Shown here one piece after another: positions 24,705-33,245 of a stretch of DNA of 64,000 nucleotides. The notes beneath the pieces were generated by a model, which was given only the letters and a program-made list of their open reading frames with translations, had not been told where the DNA came from and did not search any database. The stretch spans positions 415,933 through 479,932 of the forward strand of contig NZ_JOFQ01000011.1 in assembly GCF_000718305.1 (NCBI RefSeq), written 5' to 3'. The position numbers and the translations under genes were made by a program. The stretch is from Streptomyces niger (GTDB lineage: Bacteria; Actinomycetota; Actinomycetes; Streptomycetales; Streptomycetaceae). The number at the start of each line of letters is the position of its first letter. The stretch's first letter is position 1.

Positions 24705-25616
24705 TCACACCTTCAGATACTTGCGGAGCGCGAAAAACGCGGCGAGCGCCGGCATCAGAAGACCGATGAGCAGGACCAACGGGAGGACCGCCACCACGGA
24801 GTCCCAGCCGATGAAGTTGATCACCTGGATCTTCTCCGCCAGCCAGTTGTTCACGAGAACGAACTTGCCGCCGACGATCAGGACGCACGCGAACGCGGCG
24901 CCGATCAGGCCGGCGATCGCGGCCTCCAGGATGAACGGCATCTGGATGTAGAAGCTGGACGCGCCCACCAGGCGCATGATCCCGGTCTCGCGCCTTCGGC
25001 TGAACGCCGACACCCGGACGGTGTTGACGATCAGCAACAGCGCAACGACCAGCATCAGCCCCATCACGCACAGCGCGGCGATGTTCATGCCGTTGAGCAG
25101 GTTGAACAGCGGCTCGACGGTGTCCCGTTGGTCCTGGACCTCCTGGACGCCCGGCCGTTCACTGAAGGCCGATTTGATGACCGCGAACTTGGTCGGGTCC
25201 TTCAGCTTGACCCGGAAGGACTCCGGCAGCTGGTCGGGGGTGACGAGGCCCGCGACGGGCGTGTCGCCGAACTGCTCCTTGTAGTGCTTGTACGCCTGGT
25301 CGCTGGACTCGTAGCTCACCTTCTCGACGATCGGCAGCCGGTTCAGCTCGGCGCGGATGTCGTTCTTCTGCTGCGTCGTCGCCGCGCCCTTGGCGCAGTT
25401 GGCACCGGAGTCGGCATCGTTCTTGTTGCAGAAGAAGATGGAGACGTTGACCTTGTCGTACCAGTAGCCCTTCATCGTGCTGACCTGGTCGCGCATCAGC
25501 AGCGAGGCGCCGAAGAGGCCGAGCGAGAGAGCCACGGAGACGATGACGGCGAAGGTCATCGTGAGGTTTCGGCGGAGACCGACGCCGATCTCCGACAGGA
25601 CGAACTGGGCGCGCAT
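24705..25616 (-). CDS. ftsX: Cell-division ABC permease FtsX
   Basis: The 303-residue protein starts MRAQFVLSEIGVGLRRNLTMTFAVIVSVALSL. It has an N-terminal membrane segment, a large extracytoplasmic domain (about 45-170) and three further membrane segments, including NGMNIAALCVMGLMLVVALLLI and the R-R-E-T-G-I-M-R-L-V-G-A coupling loop. Two cysteines in the extracellular loop (CNKN, CAKG) could form a disulfide. With FtsE it controls septal peptidoglycan hydrolases. AAAGGA precedes the ATG. It lies 32 bp downstream of ftsE in one operon. Confidence 0.97.
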   Translation of the reverse strand: MRAQFVLSEIGVGLRRNLTMTFAVIVSVALSLGLFGASLLMRDQVSTMKGYWYDKVNVSIFFCNKNDADSGANCAKGAATTQQKNDIRAELNRLPIVEKVSYESSDQAYKHYKEQFGDTPVAGLVTPDQLPESFRVKLKDPTKFAVIKSAFSERPGVQEVQDQRDTVEPLFNLLNGMNIAALCVMGLMLVVALLLIVNTVRVSAFSRRRETGIMRLVGASSFYIQMPFILEAAIAGLIGAAFACVLIVGGKFVLVNNWLAEKIQVINFIGWDSVVAVLPLVLLIGLLMPALAAFFALRKYLKV

Positions 25617-25648
25617 GGCGTCCTTTCAGTGCTGGGGGCCGTACACGC

Positions 25649-26338
25649 TTAGTGCTGGTAGCCGTACACGCCGCGCGACTGGTCGCGTACGAGCCGGCCC
25701 TTTTCGAGTTCCATGACCCGCTTGCGCATCTGGTCGACGATCTGCTGATCGTGGGTGGCCATGACCACCGTCGTACCGGTGCGGTTGATGCGGTCCAGCA
25801 GCTTCATGATGCCGACCGAGGTCTGCGGGTCGAGGTTGCCGGTCGGCTCGTCGGCGATCAGCAGCATCGGGCGGTTGACGAACGCCCGGGCGATCGCGAC
25901 GCGCTGCTGCTCACCGCCGGACAGCTCGCCCGGCATCCGGTCCTCCTTGCCGCCGAGCCCGACGAGGTCGAGCACCTCGGGCACGGTCTTGCGGATCTGG
26001 CCGCGCGGCTTGCCGATGACCTCCAGGGCGAACGCGACGTTCTGCCCGACGGTCTTGTTCGGCAGCAGGCGGAAGTCCTGGAAGACGGTCCCGATCTGGC
26101 GCCGCATCTGCGGGACCTTCCAGTTGGAGAGCTTCCCGAGGTCCTTGCCCAGTACGTGCACCGCACCGTGGCTGGCCCGCTCCTCCCGGAGGAGCAGCCG
26201 CAGGAAGGTGGACTTGCCGGAGCCGGAAGAGCCCACCAGGAAGACGAACTCGCCTCGTTCGATCTCGAGCGAGACGTCCCGGAGCGCGGGGCGGTTCTGC
26301 TTCGGGTAGGTCTTGGAGACGTTGTCGAATCGGATCAC
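25649..26338 (-). CDS. ftsE: Cell-division ATP-binding protein FtsE
   Basis: The 229-residue ABC ATPase starts at GTG 26338 ([13 protein letters not shown]). It has Walker [17 protein letters not shown]-loop VFQDFRLLP, signature [15 protein letters not shown], Walker [13 protein letters not shown] and the H-loop MATHD. Its C-terminal tail is [11 protein letters not shown]. It pairs with FtsX at the septum. The 307-bp divergent spacer upstream should hold its promoter. Confidence 0.97.
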   Translation of the reverse strand: MIRFDNVSKTYPKQNRPALRDVSLEIERGEFVFLVGSSGSGKSTFLRLLLREERASHGAVHVLGKDLGKLSNWKVPQMRRQIGTVFQDFRLLPNKTVGQNVAFALEVIGKPRGQIRKTVPEVLDLVGLGGKEDRMPGELSGGEQQRVAIARAFVNRPMLLIADEPTGNLDPQTSVGIMKLLDRINRTGTTVVMATHDQQIVDQMRKRVMELEKGRLVRDQSRGVYGYQH

Positions 26339-26645
26339 TGATGCACCACGGTCGACCTGGGTAGGGGGCACGGTTTGCCGTGTTGCGGCTCCCGTCGGTG
26401 AGCGTGACCATACGCGAAGCACGAGCCGCGGCGCAGTCGGCGTCCGGTCTTGGTGCGTTTATTCACGGCACCTACGGGGACAAAACGAGCACATTCCGGC
26501 TCCGGTCGAGAGCTCACGGACGGCCTGAATACGCCGTGTGCTGGGAGGATTCCGGTAGGCGCGCCGATGTCCGGCCGAGCTGGCACAGTAGAAGAGGGAA
26601 CCAATGCGCCGGCCCGCGCGTTGGAGCTGGTGAGAAGGAGGTCGC
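26339..26645. other. Divergent spacer between ftsE and a small membrane-protein gene
   Basis: No gene is evident in this 307-bp region. It must contain promoters for ftsE (minus) and the small gene (plus). The plus-strand ribosome site AAGGAGG lies at about 26635-26641. I could not place -10/-35 elements with confidence. Confidence 0.4.
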
Positions 26646-26846
26646 ATGACGTACGACCGGCTGGTGTGCGCCAACTGCGCGGCCCCCGTGAGCGAGGGCC
26701 GCTGCCCGGTGTGCCGGGCCAGCAGGGAGCGACTGCAGCAGCAGAGCGGCCTGACCGGGCTCCTCGCGCAGGTCACCCCGGCTGCGCTGATAGCGCTGCT
26801 GGTGGCGCTGGTCGCGGTGGGCCTGCTGTGCGAGCGGGTGGCCTGA
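26646..26846 (+). CDS. Small zinc-ribbon membrane protein
   Basis: The 66-residue protein has a strong AAGGAGG ribosome site. The N-terminal half has two Cys pairs, CANC and CPVC, forming a probable zinc ribbon. The C-terminal half is a single membrane segment (AALIALLVALVAVGLLC). It is conserved at this place in Streptomyces by recollection; function unknown. A strong terminator follows. Confidence 0.85.
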   Translation: MTYDRLVCANCAAPVSEGRCPVCRASRERLQQQSGLTGLLAQVTPAALIALLVALVAVGLLCERVA

Positions 26847-26877
26847 AGTCCCCGACTGATCTTGTGCAGGACGCACC

Positions 26878-26908
26878 AGGGCCCGGCGCGGAATCCGCGC
26901 CGGGCCCT
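26878..26908 (+). terminator. Rho-independent terminator after the zinc-ribbon gene
   Basis: A 15-bp stem agggcccggcgcgga/tccgcgccgggccct is followed by two T-runs (26920-26924, 26931-26935). Confidence 0.9.
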
Positions 26909-26934
26909 CTCTTGTGCTGTTTTTGTGCTGTTTT

Positions 26935-26982
26935 TGCGCTGTGTGACTGTTGCGCTGTGCGGCTGTCGCGCTGTGTGACTCG
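26935..26982. repeat. Three tandem 16-bp repeats after the terminator
   Basis: tgcgctgtgtgactgt (26935-26950), tgcgctgtgcggctgt (26951-26966) and cgcgctgtgtgactcg (26967-26982) form a degenerate array, preceded by two tgtgctgttttt copies from about 26913. Confidence 0.6.
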
Positions 26983-26994
26983 CTACGGAGTCAC
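26975..26994 (-). terminator. Possible terminator of the LAETG-protein gene
   Basis: Perfect 7-bp stem gtgactc/gagtcac with a 6-nt loop, starting 10 nt past the minus-strand stop at 27004. It is weak. Confidence 0.45.
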
Positions 26995-27003
26995 GTCACG
27001 GCC

Positions 27004-27876
27004 TCAGGCCGCGGCCGCGCCACCCTTGTTGATCAGGCGGGGCAGCATGCGGAAGCCGACGCCGCCGGCGATCATCGTCGCGGCACCGATGAGCAGGAAC
27101 GTGGTACCGGACGAACCGGTTTCGGCCAGCTCGCCACCGGCCTGCTGCTGGCCACCCTGCGGGGTGTCCTGCGCCTGACCCGGCGTGTTGGCGATGTCCT
27201 CCTTGGAGTCGCCCGGCTGCTCGACCGGCGTCTGGCCCTCGTTGTCGGGGCCGGGGCCGGTGTCGCCGCCGTTGTCGGAGCCACCGGCGTTGCCGCCACC
27301 GTTGTCGCCGCCGCCGTTGTTGCCACCGTTGCCGTGGTCGCCGCCGTTGCCGCCGCCGACCTGGCCACCGTTGCCGTTGTCGCCGCCGTTACCGCCGCCG
27401 ACCTGGCCACCGTTGCCGTCGCCGCCGCCGACCTGGCCGCCGTTGTCCTGGCCGCCGTTGTCGTCGCCACCACCGATGGCGCCACCGTCGTCCGAGCCGC
27501 CGTCGCCGCCGTCGCCACCGCCGATCGCGCCGCCGTTGTCGTCGCCGCCACCGATGGCGCCGCCGTTGTCCTGGCCGCCGTTGTCGTCGCCACCACCGAT
27601 GGCGCCGCCGTTGTCCTCGCCGCCGTCGCCGCCGCCGATCAGGCCGCCGTCCTGGCCGCCGGCGTCCTGGCCGCCGTCCTGGCCGCCGTTGTCCTGGCCA
27701 CCGTCACCGCCGCCGATGATGCCGCCGATCAGGCCACCGATGATGCCGCCGTCGCTCGAGGTCTCGCCGTCCGCCGGAGCGGCCGAAGCAACGCCCGTCA
27801 CCGTCAGCGAAGCACCCACCGCGATCACGGCGCTGGCCGCAACACGTGCCACACGCACGCGCGTCTTCTTGGTCAT
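27004..27876 (-). CDS. LAETG-anchored Gly/Asp/Asn-rich cell-surface protein
   Basis: The 290-residue precursor has a signal peptide (MTKKTRVRVARVAASAVIAV; cleavage likely after VASA or ASAA). Residues about 40-200 are almost only Gly, Asp, Asn and Gln in repeats such as GGAIGGGDDNGGQDN and GGQVGGG. An acidic/Pro/Gln linker follows, then the sorting signal LAETG (250-254), a hydrophobic helix (TTFLLIGAATMIAGGVGF) and a basic tail (RMLPRLINKGG). LAxTG is the class E sortase motif of Streptomyces, so the protein should be covalently anchored to the wall. No sortase gene is in the window. The repeats suggest a flexible, possibly metal-binding stalk; no enzymatic domain is seen. Confidence 0.88.
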   Translation of the reverse strand: MTKKTRVRVARVAASAVIAVGASLTVTGVASAAPADGETSSDGGIIGGLIGGIIGGGDGGQDNGGQDGGQDAGGQDGGLIGGGDGGEDNGGAIGGGDDNGGQDNGGAIGGGDDNGGAIGGGDGGDGGSDDGGAIGGGDDNGGQDNGGQVGGGDGNGGQVGGGNGGDNGNGGQVGGGNGGDHGNGGNNGGGDNGGGNAGGSDNGGDTGPGPDNEGQTPVEQPGDSKEDIANTPGQAQDTPQGGQQQAGGELAETGSSGTTFLLIGAATMIAGGVGFRMLPRLINKGGAAAA

Positions 27877-28141
27877 CTAGTGCTACCCCCAGTAGCTACA
27901 TGTGTCATTGGGGCATCGCTGTGCGGGGCAACGGCCGATGCGGGACACGAGTCCGCTCCGTCTCTCGCAGGCGGTTACCTCAGATCCCCGTTTCACACGC
28001 GCCCCAGACATACGCATGCCGCGCCCTACCCTTCTCAGATCCCAACGGATCGTCAAGGTCAAATAAAGAGCGGATGACCGTATTGCCATGCTTTGCGGGG
28101 GTCGGCGGCGTACGACTGTAACCAAATCACCACAACGAAAA
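27877..28141 (-). promoter_or_regulatory. Long upstream/leader region of the LAETG-protein gene
   Basis: No gene is present. Read on the minus strand, the AT-richer segment tttatttgaccttgacg (about 28055-28071) has TTGACC/TTGACG hexamers that could be -35 elements about 190 nt from the start. This leaves a potential long leader containing a GCATCG/CGATGC stem. The gggggta ribosome site lies 10 nt before the ATG. Transcription start not established. Confidence 0.3.
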
Positions 28142-28170
28142 GCAACCGCCGCCTCGAGGGCGACGGTTGC
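28142..28170 (-). terminator. prfB terminator
   Basis: A 12-bp stem (gcaaccgccgcc/ggcgacggttgc, one mismatch) with a tcgag loop; on the minus strand TTTT follows. Confidence 0.85.
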
Positions 28171-28197
28171 TCGTTGGTGTGCCGGGCGCGAGCTGCG

Positions 28198-29310
28198 CTA
28201 GCTCTGCTGCTCCTGCTGCTTGCGCCAGCGGATGCCGGCCTCCAGGAAGCCGTCGATGTCGCCGTCCAGCACCGACTGCGGGTTGCCGACCTCGAACTCG
28301 GTCCGCAGGTCCTTGACCATCTGGTACGGGTGCAGGACGTACGAACGCATCTGGTTGCCCCAGGAATTGCCGCCGTCGCCCTTGAGCGCGTCCATCTTGG
28401 CCTGCTCCTCCTGGCGGCGCCGCTCCAGCAGCTTCGCCTGGAGGACGTTCATGGCGGTGGCCTTGTTCTGGATCTGCGAGCGCTCGTTCTGGCAGGAGAC
28501 CACGATGCCGGTCGGGATGTGCGTCAGGCGGACCGCGGAGTCCGTGGTGTTCACGCCCTGGCCGCCGGGGCCCGAGGAGCGGTACACGTCGACCCGCAGG
28601 TCCGACTCGTCGATCTCGATGTGGTCGGTCTGCTCGACGACCGGGAGCACCTCGACGCCGGCGAACGACGTCTGGCGGCGGCCCTGGTTGTCGAAGGGGG
28701 AGATGCGGACCAGGCGGTGCGTGCCCTGCTCCACGGAGAGCGTGCCGTAGGCGTACGGCACGTTGACGGCGAAGGTGGTCGACTTGATGCCGGCCTCTTC
28801 CGCGTACGAGGTCTCGTACAGCTCCGTCTTGTAGCCGTGCCGCTCGGCCCAGCGCAGGTACATGCGCTGCAGCTTCTCGGCGAAGTCGGCGGCGTCCACG
28901 CCACCCGCCTCGGCGCGGATGTTCACGACCGCCTCACGGGAGTCGTACTCGCCGGACAGGAGGGTACGCACCTCCAGCTCGTCCACGGCCTTGCGGACCG
29001 CGGTCAGCTCGGCCTCCGCCTCGGCGCGGGTGTCCGCGTCACCCTCGTCCGCGGCCAGCTCGAACAGCACTTCGAGGTCGTCGACCCGACCGCGCAGCTC
29101 CTCGGCCTTGCGCAGCTGGCCCTGGAGGTAGGAGAGCCGGCTGGTGACCTTCTGGGCGTTCTCCACGTCGTCCCAGAGGTCGGGGGCCGCTGCCTGCTCC
29201 TCGAGCACAGCGATATCGGCCCTCATCTTGTCGAGGTCGAGGACGGCCTCGATCGACGCCATGGTCGAGGCGAGGGACTTCAGCTCTTCGGATACATCGA
29301 CGACTGCCAC
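28198..29310 (-). CDS. prfB: Peptide chain release factor 2
   Basis: The 370-residue class-I release factor has the peptidyl-hydrolysis motif [22 protein letters not shown] and the stop-codon-reading SPF tripeptide in [15 protein letters not shown], so it should read UGA and UAA. The N-terminus [21 protein letters not shown] has no in-frame UGA and no CUUUGA slippery site near codon 25, so the autoregulatory +1 frameshift of E. coli prfB is absent. It is cytoplasmic, acting at the ribosomal A site. Confidence 0.96.
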   Translation of the reverse strand: MAVVDVSEELKSLASTMASIEAVLDLDKMRADIAVLEEQAAAPDLWDDVENAQKVTSRLSYLQGQLRKAEELRGRVDDLEVLFELAADEGDADTRAEAEAELTAVRKAVDELEVRTLLSGEYDSREAVVNIRAEAGGVDAADFAEKLQRMYLRWAERHGYKTELYETSYAEEAGIKSTTFAVNVPYAYGTLSVEQGTHRLVRISPFDNQGRRQTSFAGVEVLPVVEQTDHIEIDESDLRVDVYRSSGPGGQGVNTTDSAVRLTHIPTGIVVSCQNERSQIQNKATAMNVLQAKLLERRRQEEQAKMDALKGDGGNSWGNQMRSYVLHPYQMVKDLRTEFEVGNPQSVLDGDIDGFLEAGIRWRKQQEQQS

Positions 29311-29420
29311 GACTCCAGCCTAACGGCTGGGAGAGCCGACCTGAGCCCTGGCCGTCTCCGGCCTCTTCTCGCAGCCTCCGGGCGGACCGGACGGTGGGCG
29401 CGCGCGGCGCCGTCCCGGTC

Positions 29421-29455
29421 GCTCGCACAGTTCCCCGCGCCCCTTTCGGGGCGCG
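29421..29455. repeat. Dispersed Streptomyces intergenic hairpin repeat (copy 1)
   Basis: gcacagttccccgcgcccc-tttc-ggggcgcg: an 8-bp perfect stem (29436-29443/29448-29455) preceded by the same cagttcccc flank found in two other intergenic sites (44603-44637, 61711-61748). It sits just past the stop of the kinase gene and may terminate it. Confidence 0.75.
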
Positions 29456-29459
29456 TGTC

Positions 29460-30734
29460 CTACGGCACCTCGGGTGAGGACTGCTGGGTACCGGGGCGGG
29501 CGTCGTCGGGGGCGTCGTCGCCGGTGGCGAACCAGGTACCCAGGCCCGCGGCCACCACGAGGGCGCCCGCCGCGACGCCGAGGCGGATCCGGCGCTTGCG
29601 TACCGCTTCGGGGCCCGAGCGGTGCCGGGCCGAGCCTGCCCGGCGCTCGCCCGCGGCGCGCGGCGCGCGGGCCGTGCCGTGTGCCCCGCCGGCCAGCTCG
29701 TCCGGGCCCGGCACCCGCATGCTCGTATGCGTGTCCCGGTTGGAGTCGGGAGCCGCGCCGTGGACCAGCGGCACCGCTCCGCGGACCCGGCCTCCCTCCT
29801 CGGGCGCGGGGTGGTACGGGTCGCCGTCCTCGCGCGCCGTCTCCGGCGCCGCGGCCGGCTCGTCCGCCTCCTCCTCGCTCTCCGGCTCGTCGATGTCCAG
29901 CGGCGGGATGCCCGCCAGGGACGGTTGGATCTCGCGCAGCCGGGCCGCCAGCTCGGGGGCGCGGAGCCGGGAGGCGGGGGCCTTGGCCAGGCACTGGAGG
30001 AGCAGCTGCCACAGCTCGTCCGGGATGCCGGGCAGCGGCGCCACCCGCTCGGTGACGTGCCGGCGGAGCACCGCTCCGGGGTGTCCGCCCCCGAAGGGCG
30101 TGAAGCCGGCGAGCAGCTCGTACAGGACGGTGGCCAGCGCGTACACGTCGACGGACGCGCGGGGCGGGAGGCCCTCGATGATTTCAGGGGCGAGGTAGTC
30201 GGGGGTGCCGATGACCCGGGTGGAGCGGGTGCGGCGCGGGGAGTCGACCAGGCGCGCGATGCCGAAGTCGGTGAGCAGGGCGGGGTGGGCGCCGCCGGGG
30301 CCGAGCGGGCCCTCCATGTCCAGCAGGACATTCTCGGGCTTCACGTCGCGGTGCACGATGCGCGCGGCGTGCGCGGCGGCCAGCCCCTCGGCGACGTCGG
30401 CCACGATGGCGACCGCGGCCTCCGGGGCCAGCCGGCGCTGGGCATCGAGGCGGGTCCGCAGGTCCGTGCCCCGGACGAGGTCCATGACCAGCGCGAGGTC
30501 GTTGCCGTCCACGACCAGGTCGCGGACGCCGACCACGTGCGGGTGGTCCAGGCTGAGCAGCGCGGCGCGCTCCTGCACGAAGCGGCCGACCAGCTCCTGG
30601 TCGGAGGCGAGGTCCTCGCGCAGCAGCTTGATCGCCACGGCCCCTTCGGGGCCCTCGCCCAGCCACACCGTGCCGGCGCTGCCGCGACCGAGGATCTGGT
30701 GGGCGGTGTACCGGCTGCCGATCTTCCGTGCCAA
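29460..30734 (-). CDS. pkaB: Membrane serine/threonine protein kinase, PkaB-like
   Basis: The 424-residue protein has a full Hanks-type kinase domain (about 1-270): glycine loop LGRGSAGTVWLGEG, VAIKLLRED (ATP Lys), catalytic loop IVHRDVKPENVLL (about 130), TDFGIARL with the Mg-binding Asp, and GTPDYLAPE. An acidic/Pro linker and one membrane helix near the C-terminus (LGVAAGALVVAAGLGTWFA) are followed by a short extracellular tail with no PASTA repeats. The start is TTG at 30734 with GGAG 6 nt upstream. It lies beside the larger kinase gene on the same strand. The name follows recalled synteny. Confidence 0.9.
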   Translation of the reverse strand: MARKIGSRYTAHQILGRGSAGTVWLGEGPEGAVAIKLLREDLASDQELVGRFVQERAALLSLDHPHVVGVRDLVVDGNDLALVMDLVRGTDLRTRLDAQRRLAPEAAVAIVADVAEGLAAAHAARIVHRDVKPENVLLDMEGPLGPGGAHPALLTDFGIARLVDSPRRTRSTRVIGTPDYLAPEIIEGLPPRASVDVYALATVLYELLAGFTPFGGGHPGAVLRRHVTERVAPLPGIPDELWQLLLQCLAKAPASRLRAPELAARLREIQPSLAGIPPLDIDEPESEEEADEPAAAPETAREDGDPYHPAPEEGGRVRGAVPLVHGAAPDSNRDTHTSMRVPGPDELAGGAHGTARAPRAAGERRAGSARHRSGPEAVRKRRIRLGVAAGALVVAAGLGTWFATGDDAPDDARPGTQQSSPEVP

Positions 30735-30985
30735 GACTGCTCCGACGGGTCTTGTCCGACAGGTGACGGCCCGCGGCGCGGATGCGCGGGGGCCGCGGCC
30801 CGGGACGCGGGGTGCGCGGGGCCGATGCTGGCGACAAAACTACGCGGGCCGCGGCGCTTTCGGCGCCCCGGACGCCGTCAACCGCCACTTCTCCGCCGGA
30901 AAATCTCCCGGGATGTCGACAAATCTACGACAGCGCCCTTCCGGAGGAGCCGTGGCGGCCAACGGGTCCGCGTACGGGAGGGCGG

Positions 30986-32707
30986 CTACTGGCCCAACGA
31001 CTTCTTGGCCTCGCCGATCGTCGACACCCAGTCCGAGATGTCGGTCCACCACTGGCTGATCTGGTTCCAGAAGCTGCGGCCCTGGCCGATCCACTCCTGG
31101 AGCGGGGTCAGCTCCCAGATGAGCCAGCAGCCGACCACGATCAGCACGATCATGATCAGGCAGCCCTTGAGGCAGCCCAGGCCCGGGATGTGCACCGGGT
31201 TGGCGCTGCGCCGGCGCGGCTCGCGCTCGCGGCGGCGCGGCTCCGGTGCCGGCGGCCGCGGTTCGTACCGCTGCGGCGGGGGCTGCCGGCGCTGCGGCTG
31301 CGGCTGCTGCTGGTACGGGGGCGGCTGCTGCCGGTACTGCGGGGGCTGTTGCGGCTGCTGCTGGTACTGCGGGGGCGGGGGCTGCGCGGGCCGGCGCTGG
31401 GGGCGGCGGCGCAGCGGGTCCTCGTCCGGGTTCAGGTACTGCTGGACCTGGGTCTGCTCGTTCCGGTCCCGGGCGGCGCGCAGCTGGTTCTCCCAGGGGT
31501 GCGGCCCCTCGGGCTGCTGCGGGTCGCCGCCGGGCGGACCCGGCGGTACGGGCGGCATGGCGCGGGTCGGGTCGCCGTCGCCCGGGGCGCGCCCGGAGTC
31601 GGCGCCGAAGCCGGCGGCAGCGGCGCCCGCGGCGGCACCGGCCGCGGCGGCGCCGGTGGTCGGCAGGACGTTGGTCGCGGCGGACGGGTCGTACGCACCG
31701 CCGCCGGCGCCGGTAGAAGGCAGCACCTGGGTGGGGTCGGCGTTACCGCCGCCACCGCCGTCGGCCCCGGTGTCGGGGACCGGCGCGGGCGCCGGGTCGG
31801 GCGCGAGCAGGGCGGCGACGCCGAGCGCGGCCTCGGCCTCGGCCGGCGAGGCGTGCACGCCGATGCCGGCCGCGACGACGCGCAGGCCCCGGGCGAGGTT
31901 CTCGGCGCTGGGCCGCTCCTCCGGGCGCTTGCGCAGGCAGCGCTCTATGACGGTCCACAGCGGCTCGGGAATGCTGCCGGGGCGCTGCGGGTCCTCGCTG
32001 AGGTGCCGGTGCAGCACTTCGAGCGCGGTCGCGCCGGCGAACGGCGGCCGGCCCGTGACCAGCTCGTACAGCAGGATGCCCGCGCCGTAGATGTCCACGG
32101 CGGAGGTCTGCGGGCGGCCCTCGGCGGACTCCGGCGCGACGTACGCGGGGGTGCCGACGAACTCCTGGGTGCGGGTCAGCCCCGGGGAGTCCGCGAGGCG
32201 CGCGATGCCGAAGTCGGTCAGCATCGGGTGCATCTCGGCGGCCCCGTCGGCCCCCGCGAGCAGGACGTTCGCGGGCTTGAGGTCGCGGTGCACGACGCCG
32301 TCGGCGTGGCTGGCGGCCAGCGCGTCGGCGATCTGCGCGGTCAGCAGCGCGGCCGCCACCGGGCTGAACGGGCCGTTCCGGCGCAGGTACTGGTGCAGGT
32401 CCGGGCCGTCGACCAGGTCCATGACCAGCGCGAGCAGGTCGCCCTCGACGACCAGGTCACGGGTCCGGACGATGTTCGGGTGGGTGAGCCGCAGCAGGAC
32501 GGAGCGCTCGCGCAGGAAGCGCATCACCACATCCGGGTCGTGCGCCAACTCCTCCTTGAGGACCTTGATCGCGACCGTCTCGCCGGGCTGCCCGGCGACG
32601 GCGGCTTCCTCGCCCGCCGTCTCCCGCTGGCGGGCACGCCAGACGGTGCCCGTGGCGCCGCGTCCGAGCGGCTCCTCGAGCAGGTATTTGCTCCCTACCG
32701 GCCGCAC
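30986..32707 (-). CDS. pkaA: Membrane serine/threonine protein kinase, PkaA-like
   Basis: The 573-residue protein starts at GTG 32707 (RPVGSKYLLEEPLG), with GGGAG about 9 nt upstream. Kinase domain: GRGATGTVWRARQ, ETVAIKVLKEEL, catalytic loop VVHRDLKPANVLL (about 140), TDFGIARLADS, GTPAYVAPE. After about residue 270 comes a Gly/Ala-rich then Pro/Gln/Arg-rich low-complexity linker with TQVLPSTG and TNVLPTTG repeats (possible autophosphorylation Thr), then one membrane helix (CLIMIVLIVVGCWLIWEL) and a short Trp-rich outer tail. No PASTA sensor is present. The FHA protein gene is divergent and could read phospho-Thr made by this kinase. Confidence 0.9.
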   Translation of the reverse strand: MRPVGSKYLLEEPLGRGATGTVWRARQRETAGEEAAVAGQPGETVAIKVLKEELAHDPDVVMRFLRERSVLLRLTHPNIVRTRDLVVEGDLLALVMDLVDGPDLHQYLRRNGPFSPVAAALLTAQIADALAASHADGVVHRDLKPANVLLAGADGAAEMHPMLTDFGIARLADSPGLTRTQEFVGTPAYVAPESAEGRPQTSAVDIYGAGILLYELVTGRPPFAGATALEVLHRHLSEDPQRPGSIPEPLWTVIERCLRKRPEERPSAENLARGLRVVAAGIGVHASPAEAEAALGVAALLAPDPAPAPVPDTGADGGGGGNADPTQVLPSTGAGGGAYDPSAATNVLPTTGAAAAGAAAGAAAAGFGADSGRAPGDGDPTRAMPPVPPGPPGGDPQQPEGPHPWENQLRAARDRNEQTQVQQYLNPDEDPLRRRPQRRPAQPPPPQYQQQPQQPPQYRQQPPPYQQQPQPQRRQPPPQRYEPRPPAPEPRRREREPRRRSANPVHIPGLGCLKGCLIMIVLIVVGCWLIWELTPLQEWIGQGRSFWNQISQWWTDISDWVSTIGEAKKSLGQ

Positions 32708-33245
32708 GTCATGCGCTCCCTGGTCGTCACTGAGCAGCTGCCTGATCTGCGCTGTCTGTCGGTCTGTGGGGTGTGTGGGCCACTCCGGTGTACCGGACGG
32801 CCCCGTCCGCCCCACCATAGTGCCGTGTTCCGCGGCCGCTGCCGGGCGGATCCCGTGGTCCGGGGCGTTCCGTCCGGGTCGTCCGGTAAGGGACCCGGCG
32901 GGGCTCCTCGGAAAGACGCCCGTTCCGGACGGATGGTTGCTCCCTACCCCGATCACTGACCGTTCAGTGGACGATCTTTGGCCGATCATGGGTCGCAAGC
33001 AGCCACTTTTGCACACATGGGTGACCGAACAAGATCACTGAAGGACAGTCGCCCCGCCTGTTGTCGGTGGCAGGTGCGAGGATGCTCTCCAGCACGGCAG
33101 TGGCGGGAAACGGGGGCGTTGCGCCGCGGCGTGCGGCGTGCGCATGCACGCGGACTTGGACTTGTACGTGCCGACGTGTCCGGGCGCGGTGGGGGGAGGT
33201 GTCGGTCCCCGCCGCATTGCCGGGCGGAAGGGACCGTTGACGGCG
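32708..33245. other. 538-bp divergent spacer between pkaA and the FHA-FtsK gene
   Basis: No gene is recognised. It contains a palindrome cactga-ccgt-tcagtg (32954-32969) next to gatc, and a related gatcactgaagg at 33034-33045, possible operator half-sites. Promoters for both neighbours should lie here. Confidence 0.35.

Noticed and set aside
27877..28141. Cyclic-di-AMP (ydaO-type) riboswitch before the LAETG gene
   Set aside because: The leader shows stems but not the conserved core sequences of the class.
29235..29310. Programmed +1 frameshift in prfB
   Set aside because: The N-terminal frame is continuous without an in-frame UGA or CUUUGA site; a normal uninterrupted gene.
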